NCBI GenBank assembly: GCA_965146665.1
Contig: CBCTHE010000002.1
Span: forward strand, 1-64,000
Length of the DNA stretch: 64,000 nt
Direction of reading: 5' to 3'
Origin: Ructibacterium sp965146665
GTDB taxonomy: Bacteria > Bacillota > Clostridia > Monoglobales > Monoglobaceae
Both the position numbers and the translations under genes were made by a program. Under the pieces are notes generated by a model. The model did not search any database and was not told where the DNA came from. It was given only the letters and a program-made list of their open reading frames with translations. Below, in pieces: positions 55,220 to 62,124 of the stretch (position 1 is its first letter; each line of letters opens with the position of its first letter).

Positions 55220-56539
55220 ATGAAGGAATTTTTCCCCGGCATTTCAAAAATAGGGTACGAAGGGCCCAAATCCAGAAATCCTCTGTCCTTTAAGTACTAT
55301 GATCCGGAGAAGGTGGTCGCCGGAAAAACCATGAAGGAGACGCTGAAATTTGCCATGTCCTACTGGCATACGCTCTGCGGCGAAGGGGTCGATATGTTCG
55401 GCGCGGGAACGGCGGATAAAACCTTCGGCGGCACAGCCGAAATGGAGGTGTATCAGAACAAGGTCTATGCGGGATTTGAGCTGATGCACAAATTGGGAAT
55501 TGAATATTTCTGTTTCCACGATAAGGATATTGCGCCTGAGGGCAGAAACCTCAGGACGTTCCAGGAAAATCTGGACGCCATTGTCCCCCTGATAAAGGAA
55601 CAGATGCAGAAATACGGGATCAGACTGCTGTGGGGCACGGCAAACTGCTTTAACAACCCCCGGTATGTCCACGGCGCGGGAACCTCCTGCAACGCGGACG
55701 TGTTCGCCTATGCAGCCGGACAGATCCGCAAGGCGCTGGACATCACCATGGAGCTGGGCGGCAGGGGCTATGTGTTCTGGGGCGGCCGCGAGGGCTATGA
55801 GACCCTCTTGAACACAGACATGGCGCTGGAGCAGGACAACATGGCCCGGCTTCTGCGCATGGCGGTGGACTATGCCAGAGGCAGGGGCTATACCGGCGAT
55901 TTCTATATTGAACCAAAGCCCAAAGAGCCCACCAAGCACCAGTATGATTTCGATGCGGCCACGGTATTGGGCTTTCTGCGGAAATATGGTCTGGAAAAGG
56001 ATTTCAAGCTGAACATTGAAGCAAATCACGCCACGCTGGCGGCACACACCTTCCAGCATGAGCTCTGCACGGCACGGGTCAACGGCGCGTTCGGCTCCAT
56101 TGACGCCAACCAGGGCGACCCGCTTCTGGGCTGGGATACGGATCAGTTCCCAACCAATGTCTATGATGCGGCCCTCTGCATGACAGAGGTTTTAAAGGCG
56201 GGCGGCTTCACAAACGGCGGCCTGAATTTTGACGCAAAGACACGCCGGGCCTCCATGAACGCGGACGATTTGTTCCTGTCCTATATTGCGGGGATGGACA
56301 CCTTCGCGCTGGGGCTTGAGATCGCGGACGCCCTGCTGAAAGACGGCCGTTTGGAGGAATTCACTCGCCGGCGCTACGCTTCCTTTGAGACAGGGATCGG
56401 CCGGGATATTGTCACAGACGGCACCACGCTGGAAAAGCTCGCGGACTATGCCCTGACCCTGGACGAGGTCAGCGACCATAACAGCGGCCGGCAGGAATAT
56501 CTGGAGGCAGTGGTCAATTCCGTCATGTTCAGTCTGTAG
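55220..56539 (+). CDS. xylA: Xylose isomerase
   Basis: A cytoplasmic metal enzyme of 439 residues, the usual length of class II xylose isomerases, that interconverts D-xylose and D-xylulose. The ATG at 55220 gives MKEFFPGISKIGYEGP; AAAGG lies about 9 bases upstream. Characteristic motifs are present in order: YWHTLCGEGVDMFG, the catalytic His in EYFCFHDKDIAPEG, WGGREGYE, the Lys-containing metal segment EPKPKEPTKHQYD, NIEANHATLAAH and DANQGDPLLGWDTDQFPTN. All ligands look intact. It is divergent from an AraC regulator and followed by xylB, with a terminator hairpin in between. Its product feeds xylulokinase and the pentose phosphate pathway. Confidence 0.97.
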   Translation: MKEFFPGISKIGYEGPKSRNPLSFKYYDPEKVVAGKTMKETLKFAMSYWHTLCGEGVDMFGAGTADKTFGGTAEMEVYQNKVYAGFELMHKLGIEYFCFHDKDIAPEGRNLRTFQENLDAIVPLIKEQMQKYGIRLLWGTANCFNNPRYVHGAGTSCNADVFAYAAGQIRKALDITMELGGRGYVFWGGREGYETLLNTDMALEQDNMARLLRMAVDYARGRGYTGDFYIEPKPKEPTKHQYDFDAATVLGFLRKYGLEKDFKLNIEANHATLAAHTFQHELCTARVNGAFGSIDANQGDPLLGWDTDQFPTNVYDAALCMTEVLKAGGFTNGGLNFDAKTRRASMNADDLFLSYIAGMDTFALGLEIADALLKDGRLEEFTRRRYASFETGIGRDIVTDGTTLEKLADYALTLDEVSDHNSGRQEYLEAVVNSVMFSL

Positions 56540-56565
56540 CGCACAACACACACAACACACAGTAC

Positions 56566-56600
56566 AGCGCCTTATGCAAATAAGGCGCTCAAAGTTTTTT
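56566..56600 (+). terminator. Terminator or attenuator between xylA and xylB
   Basis: Ten-bp perfect stem AGCGCCTTAT/ATAAGGCGCT with a GCAA tetraloop, followed by CAAAGTTTTTT. It begins 26 bases after the xylA stop. xylB has no clear promoter of its own in the remaining 36 bases, so partial read-through is likely. Confidence 0.75.
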
Positions 56601-56635
56601 CTGATGTCCAAAGAAAAAAAGACAGGAGGCGTCAA

Positions 56636-58150
56636 ATGCGCTATTTAATTGGTATTGATATTGGAACCTCCGGTACAAAGAGCGGACTGTTTGACACAAG
56701 CGGCAATGCAATCTGTTCCAGCACAGAAGAATATCCGCTGTACCAGCCCCAAAACGGCTGGGCTGAACAGAATCCCCTGGACTGGTGGCACGCGGTCTGC
56801 TCCACCCTGCGGCAGATCACCCGGGGAATTGACCCGGCAGAGGTGGCGGGAATCGGCCTGTCCGGCCAGATGCACGGCCTGGTTATGCTGGACGGGGAGG
56901 GGGCGGTTCTGCGCCCCGCCATCCTTTGGTGCGACGGCCGCACAGCGGAGGAGTGCATCCAGATCACGGACAAGGTGGGCCGGGAACGGCTGATTGAGAT
57001 AACGGCCAATCCCGCGCTCCCTGGGTTTACCGCCTCCAAAATCCAGTGGGTGAAAAACCACGAGCCCGCAGTCTATGAAAGGTGCAGGCATATTCTTCTG
57101 CCAAAAGATTATATCCGCTACCGGCTGACCGGAGAATTCGCGGCAGAGGTTTCCGACGCCAGCGGGATGCAGCTTTTGGATGTAAAAAACCGCCGCTGGA
57201 GCAGTGAAGTGCTGGAAAAGCTGGAGATCGACCCGGCCCTGCTCGGCCGGATGTATGAAAGTCCGGAGGCAACCGGCACGGTCACAAAGGCCGCGGCTGA
57301 AGCGACCGGCCTGCGGGCCGGCGCTGTGGTCGCCGGCGGGGCCGGGGACAATGCCGCCGCCGCGGTGGGAACCGGTGTGGTGGAAGACGGCATGGCCTTT
57401 ACCACCATTGGCACCAGCGGTGTGGTCTATGCGCACACCTCAGAAATGGTGATGGATTTGAAGGGAAGGGTCCACACGTTCTGCTGTGCCGTGCCGGGGC
57501 AGTGGCACGTCATGGGCGTGACTCAGGCGGCGGGCCTGTCGCTCAAATGGTTCCGGGACAACTTCTGCCAGAGCGAGTGCGCCGCCGCGGCACAGCTGGG
57601 CATTGACCCGTATGTCCTGACTGACCAGGAGGCGGCTCGTTCGCCCATTGGCTGCAACAGGCTGATCTATCTCCCCTATCTCATGGGGGAGCGGACACCG
57701 CATCTGGATCCCGCGGCCCGGGGCGTCTTTTTCGGCCTGTCGGCCATGCACCAGAAGCGGGACATGATCCGTGCGATTATGGAGGGCGTCTGCTACTCTC
57801 TGCGGGACTGTCTGGAGATCTTAAAGGAGATGCAGGTGGAGGTATCAGAGATGGCGGCCTGCGGCGGCGGTGGAAAAAGCCCGCTGTGGCGGCAGATGCT
57901 TGCGGACGTGTTCCGATGCCAGGTGAATACTCTGGTCTCCAGGGAGGGGCCCGCGCTGGGGGCGGCCATTCTGGGCGGAACCGCCGCCGGAGTTTACCGC
58001 TCTGTGCAGGAGGGCTGCCGGGCTGTGATTGCCAGAGACTCCTCTCTGCCCTTCCATTCCCAGAATGCGGCGGAATATGACAGGTTCTACCAGATTTATC
58101 AAAGTCTGTATCCGGCGCTCAAGCCCATTTATAACCAGCTGAAATTATAG
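56636..58150 (+). CDS. xylB: Xylulokinase
   Basis: A cytoplasmic FGGY-family kinase of 504 residues that phosphorylates D-xylulose. The start has AGGAGG about 8 bases upstream. Motifs: Asp8 in GIDIGTSGTKSGLFD, the sugar-binding GLSGQMHGLVMLD and LWCDGRTAEE, the catalytic base Asp238 in AGGAGDNAAAAVGTG, GTSGVVYAHT, LPYLMGERTPHLDP and the C-terminal ACGGGGKSPLWRQMLADV, broken into these parts. The order xylA-xylB is classical. With xylA it lets the cell use xylose, for example from xylan or xyloglucan side chains, though no xylanase gene is in the window. Confidence 0.95.
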   Translation: MRYLIGIDIGTSGTKSGLFDTSGNAICSSTEEYPLYQPQNGWAEQNPLDWWHAVCSTLRQITRGIDPAEVAGIGLSGQMHGLVMLDGEGAVLRPAILWCDGRTAEECIQITDKVGRERLIEITANPALPGFTASKIQWVKNHEPAVYERCRHILLPKDYIRYRLTGEFAAEVSDASGMQLLDVKNRRWSSEVLEKLEIDPALLGRMYESPEATGTVTKAAAEATGLRAGAVVAGGAGDNAAAAVGTGVVEDGMAFTTIGTSGVVYAHTSEMVMDLKGRVHTFCCAVPGQWHVMGVTQAAGLSLKWFRDNFCQSECAAAAQLGIDPYVLTDQEAARSPIGCNRLIYLPYLMGERTPHLDPAARGVFFGLSAMHQKRDMIRAIMEGVCYSLRDCLEILKEMQVEVSEMAACGGGGKSPLWRQMLADVFRCQVNTLVSREGPALGAAILGGTAAGVYRSVQEGCRAVIARDSSLPFHSQNAAEYDRFYQIYQSLYPALKPIYNQLKL

Positions 58151-58231
58151 CCGCATGCAAATTGCGCTTTGCCCAGATTCTGGAAGGCACTGCCGCAGTT
58201 TAATCTCTATAAAAGTCCCTGAAGCTTGACA

Positions 58232-58268
58232 CCGCATTGCTATCAAAAGTTTTTTGATAGCAATGCGG
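58232..58268. repeat. Perfect 17-bp inverted repeat with 3-base loop
   Basis: CCGCATTGCTATCAAAA (58232-58248), GTT, TTTTGATAGCAATGCGG (58252-58268). It lies 80 bases after xylB. It may end the xyl transcript, but neither strand has a T tract after the stem and the base of the loop is AT-rich, which is unusual for a terminator. A mobile-element or recombination-site relic is the alternative. Confidence 0.7.
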
Positions 58269-58492
58269 CTACAAATCACTCCATATTTTATCTTGAAGTT
58301 TTTATCCCCCTATTTTGTTAAATGAAAGATCAGATAAACTGTTTTTCATAATATTCCCTCTTCTAGTACCAATAAATAACCGAACTGCGGGACAAGTTTC
58401 TGCGCTCGCCCGAAATCTTCCATTACCGATAGTTGGGACGGCACAGAGACGGCCCCTATTCTCTTTGTGCAATGTTCTTATGAATCTTTGAA

Positions 58493-59474
58493 TTAAAAAT
58501 GCACCCTTACGATTTCCCCGCCGTTTAACCTTGATTTTTCCGCACAAATTCCAATCAAATGGCTTTTAACGGATTCACAAAGCGACGTTCTGTTTTGACA
58601 TTCGTTGTTTAAAACAGAATACAAATTTTCAACCATTCTTGAATCGCCGCCTCCGTGGCTGCTGCGTTTTCAAGCAGAGCGCCTATGTTGATTGCCTCTT
58701 TTTTCTCTCCACAAGGCATTATCTCTATTGTATTGTCTCTTTCATCAAAAAGTATTTCCCCATAAGTGCCAAACAGGTTAATTCTCCTGCCCGCTTCTGC
58801 GGCGAACACCATTTTAGGTGCTGCAGTAACCCCGTTTTCAAATTGCATCTGTACGAATTGATGGTCTGTAACATGCGGATTTGTGTCTACATTGTAGCGG
58901 AAAACACATTTTCCGAAATATGTATTTTTAATACCATCGCAGAGACCGTCTTCCGCGGCAGGGCTTACCAGCGATACTTTGTGATACGGCCAATCAAACT
59001 TTGGGCAGCCTTCCTTTTTCCACTTGTCAATGTAAAGTTTCTTTGCGCTGTACGGACAGGTTTCCATATACTTGCAGTCCAGGCACCTTTCGGACGCCCC
59101 CTCCGATGCATTCTCTTTTCTGAAAAAGCTTAAAGCACCAATAGATGAAACCGTACTGCACTCAGAACCAGGAGTTTTTCAACTAAAATATTATAGCCAA
59201 GCTCCATTGCCCGTATACATTGGCGTGCATGTTCTTTGTCGTATGTGGCAATAACGAGTAAATCCGCGCGTTTCTCTTCAAAAAAGCTTTCCTCGTCAGA
59301 ATATGCCATATCCTGAGATATATTGAAAAGTGTGCGGCACTTTTCAATTTGATTTGGATCTATATCGCAAATTGCTTTTAATTCAAATTTGTCCCCATTT
59401 TCCGCCATTTTTCCGCCAATCAGACGGCCCCTTGCCTCTGCTCCTAAAAGAGCAACCGATATTTTTTCGATCAT
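58493..59474 (-). pseudogene. Gfo/Idh/MocA-family oxidoreductase, broken by frameshifts and an internal deletion
   Basis: The N-terminal Rossmann part starts at 59474: MIEKISVALLGAEARGRL with GGKMAENGD, FELKAICDID and LLVIATYDKEHARQC. It goes out of frame near 59160 at EKLLVLSAV, where homology jumps directly to a later part of the family, SSIGALSFFRKENASEG and ERCLDCKYMETCPYSAKK, in another frame; about 90 residues including the EKP catalytic Lys region are missing. A second shift near 58660 separates NIGALLENAAATEA from HGGGDSRMVENLYSVL and the true C-terminus SHLIGICAEKSRLNGGE (stop at 58493). Intact relatives are NAD(P)-dependent sugar or inositol dehydrogenases of about 380-400 residues. 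This copy cannot be functional. Confidence 0.85.
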
Positions 59475-59568
59475 TCTCCTTCACCCTTCTGTCAGCAATT
59501 TGCTTTACGCCTCAATTTATCATATCCTTTTTCACTTTCCACGCTCATTTCACCTCAATCATCTTTAT

Positions 59569-62082
59569 TTACTCTTTTACAATTTCAAAATGCATTGATT
59601 CTGCCGCATCGGTTATTTTGAAGCTTATGCCGTTGCCCTCTGCGGCAGTATGAAGCTCTGTCTTTCTGCTCCCATCAGAATGCAAAGAATAAACCGTATA
59701 CGCGGCAGGGCTGCTAAGTTTCAGCGATACATCACCGGTGATCTGTTCCACCATGATAGGCGCTCTGCCCGGTTTTAAAATGGTTGTACCCTCCTCTGAC
59801 ATAAGCTGCGCAAAATTCTGACCTCTGCCAATTGCTGTTAACAAAATCCTCTCACTGTCCTCAATATCGCTGTCAGTAAGTGAAGTAACCGTCATCACTG
59901 CATAGCTGTTCTCTACTGTAAGCTCTACAGAATCAAGGGTTATCGTTTTCCCGCCTATCAATCCGCAAACCGCCTGAGATCGCCTTGTGTTCAGCTTAAA
60001 TACGCCTTTGGTCAAATCCGCGCTAAGCTCACCTGTGAAGGAGTCATAAACCTTATCGCCGCTGCCGTTATATATGCCGTCGGCATTGGCCTTCAAAACT
60101 TCATCGTTTGCCAAGCCATCGCTCTTGCCCTCTGTATGAAAGGCTACGCCGCTTTTGCCCAGCAATCCTCTATACCCTGTTTGAGGGAATGGATAGGAAT
60201 CCGGCCATATGTTTCGGCCTGCGTCCATGCCGACATGTATATCCTCTTCCTCTATCACATTGTAATATCCGGTTTGGGCTTCGGTTATGTCATTTCTCAA
60301 AAAGACAATGGCGGAAGCTGGATGCGCCGCCGATACCAGGGGATTTTCAAGCCCGGGGAAGGTGGTTTTGAGCGGAAGAGCGTACCCGTTATCCACATTT
60401 TCAAAATGCGCGGCATCAGAGGTATACGCAAACTGAATGGGGTGCCACCCCCCAAGGCTCGCATAGGCCGACATCAACAGCGTGCCCTCCGCAATATATT
60501 GATTTGGGGGACAGATGTTCCATTCTGAAATCACATAAGGGTATCCATAGACACGCCACGCGGCAAGATCCCCAATCAATCCCAGCTTGTCGGTTTCAAG
60601 AACCGAGGTTTTTTCCTCTTCAAAAATATACAGCCCTTTGGTATTTAGATCCCAGCCGCCTTGGGGATGCCCGCGGTAAAGATGCACATCTATAAAATCC
60701 GTCTGTGTATTGCTGTAGAATGCCGGCGGCTGCACAGCTGAGAACGCGGTGCTGCCCGTAATAGCACACTGAACACCCATACTGCGGAGATGCTGAATCC
60801 GCTCGGTATAATACGCGCGCATGATATCCGCAAAGAATTTTTCAACATCGCTGCACCGCGCCGCGCTGTAGCATGAACGGGAATAATACTTATCGCCGGG
60901 ACCTTGAAATACCTCTACATATCCCGGCGTACCGCCGCTCGGAAGAGATTCGCCGCTTTGCAATCCCAAATCCCAGCTATACCTTTCGGCCTGCCGTGTT
61001 CCCCAGCCCGCCTCAAGCGCCGCTCTTGTCTGATACTTTTTGAGCAGCCACGCGCTGAATTTCTGGCAAAGCTCGTCGTAATAATCATCGTCCCGCGCCG
61101 GGTCGTCCATCTTAGTCTTTAGGTCATAGGAGGAAATGGAGAATTCATTATTCAGCCCAATCATGGCCATGGCAGGATCCTCAGCCAATGTCATGCCGCC
61201 CATATACGGGTTTGGATAGGTCAAGAGCATCTCCGAAAAATTCTTTTGTATATCTATTGCCTTTTCATTGTAATAGGCCGGTCCCTTCAAGCCTGCTCCA
61301 ATTCCAAATGCATCAATGCCGTCATCAGGGAAAACCCTGCGGCTGCAGGTTTGATCAATCCAGTAATAAACGCCCCTTTCCTTCAGCTCGTTGATCAAAT
61401 AGCACAGCTTATCCATCTGAACCGGGTCAAGGGCGCTGCCGCTTGACCTTTCATACCAGCCGTTGTCCCATCCCGGATTTAGATTCCCAAATATATCTTT
61501 AATATGCGGCGACGTTCCGTCCAGATTATGAAATCGCACCAAATTAAAGCCCGCCGCGGCAACGCGGCCGGCAAGCTTTGCAGCCTCTGTCTTATAGGTA
61601 TCATCCTGCATCCCAAATATCTCAGTGCCGCCAATGTTGGTACCCCAGAACTCAATTTCCCCGCCGGTATCTTTAAAGACAAAGTCTTCGCCCTGCCTTT
61701 CCACAAACCCATGCTTGCCGGCAGGCGCATCCAAAAGGAAGGACGCGTCAAGAGCGCTGCCCTCCGCTATGCTTCCCGGCTGATCGTATTCGTACCAGCC
61801 TCTGTAATCGGGGTTGTATATGCTGTTCTCGTTGATATTCGTGAAGGACAGCAAATCCTCGTCCGTTCCTTCTGCCACCTTGTAGTCAACGGGCCAAAAG
61901 CCCTTGGCGGAAACGCGCAGCGTACTGTCCGTAATATCATCGTCTGCAATAGGTCTCCCGTCGGCAAGCACAAAGCTTGCCGACGCATTCTGGGTACCGA
62001 AAATCTCTAAACTGTCAAGGAATTTTTGGGCAGACTGCCCGTAGTCATAAATCACGCGGGCATCATTATCTATGGTGTGCAT
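59569..62082 (-). CDS. GH5-like (clan A) glycoside hydrolase, possibly the second half of a protein split by TGA
   Basis: An 837-residue open frame from an ATG at 62082. A TIM barrel spans about 140-600 with FWGTNIGG, GFNLVRFHNLDG, candidate acid/base Glu313 in MIGLNNEFSI and nucleophile Glu520 in YPYVISEWNI, the arrangement of clan A cellulase-like enzymes. An N-terminal Ig-like unit and two C-terminal beta domains flank it. There is no signal peptide and no good ribosome site before 62082, although the enzyme type is normally exported. Upstream codons in the same frame stay open (EQQPELRSSNTYY) to a TGA at 62125-62127, beyond which the same frame encodes LamG-like modules. The simplest view is one large secreted enzyme interrupted by a nonsense codon; a separate gene or read-through are alternatives. 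Confidence 0.7.
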   Translation of the reverse strand: MHTIDNDARVIYDYGQSAQKFLDSLEIFGTQNASASFVLADGRPIADDDITDSTLRVSAKGFWPVDYKVAEGTDEDLLSFTNINENSIYNPDYRGWYEYDQPGSIAEGSALDASFLLDAPAGKHGFVERQGEDFVFKDTGGEIEFWGTNIGGTEIFGMQDDTYKTEAAKLAGRVAAAGFNLVRFHNLDGTSPHIKDIFGNLNPGWDNGWYERSSGSALDPVQMDKLCYLINELKERGVYYWIDQTCSRRVFPDDGIDAFGIGAGLKGPAYYNEKAIDIQKNFSEMLLTYPNPYMGGMTLAEDPAMAMIGLNNEFSISSYDLKTKMDDPARDDDYYDELCQKFSAWLLKKYQTRAALEAGWGTRQAERYSWDLGLQSGESLPSGGTPGYVEVFQGPGDKYYSRSCYSAARCSDVEKFFADIMRAYYTERIQHLRSMGVQCAITGSTAFSAVQPPAFYSNTQTDFIDVHLYRGHPQGGWDLNTKGLYIFEEEKTSVLETDKLGLIGDLAAWRVYGYPYVISEWNICPPNQYIAEGTLLMSAYASLGGWHPIQFAYTSDAAHFENVDNGYALPLKTTFPGLENPLVSAAHPASAIVFLRNDITEAQTGYYNVIEEEDIHVGMDAGRNIWPDSYPFPQTGYRGLLGKSGVAFHTEGKSDGLANDEVLKANADGIYNGSGDKVYDSFTGELSADLTKGVFKLNTRRSQAVCGLIGGKTITLDSVELTVENSYAVMTVTSLTDSDIEDSERILLTAIGRGQNFAQLMSEEGTTILKPGRAPIMVEQITGDVSLKLSSPAAYTVYSLHSDGSRKTELHTAAEGNGISFKITDAAESMHFEIVKE

Positions 62083-62124
62083 ATAATAGGTGTTGCTGCT
62101 CCGCAGCTCAGGCTGCTGTTCCTT

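Noticed and set aside
55244..56059. Minus-strand open frame of 271 codons opposite xylA
   Set aside because: xylA is unmistakable on the other strand; the antisense frame has no supporting signal.
46839..58203. 14-base string CACTGCCGCAGTTT at 46839 and 58190
   Set aside because: Several repeated 14-mers are expected by chance in 64 kb, and the contexts differ (one is a hairpin arm).
58302..58547. Small minus-strand open frame of 81 codons
   Set aside because: It overlaps the C-terminal remnant of the oxidoreductase pseudogene in another frame and has a basic, low-information sequence.
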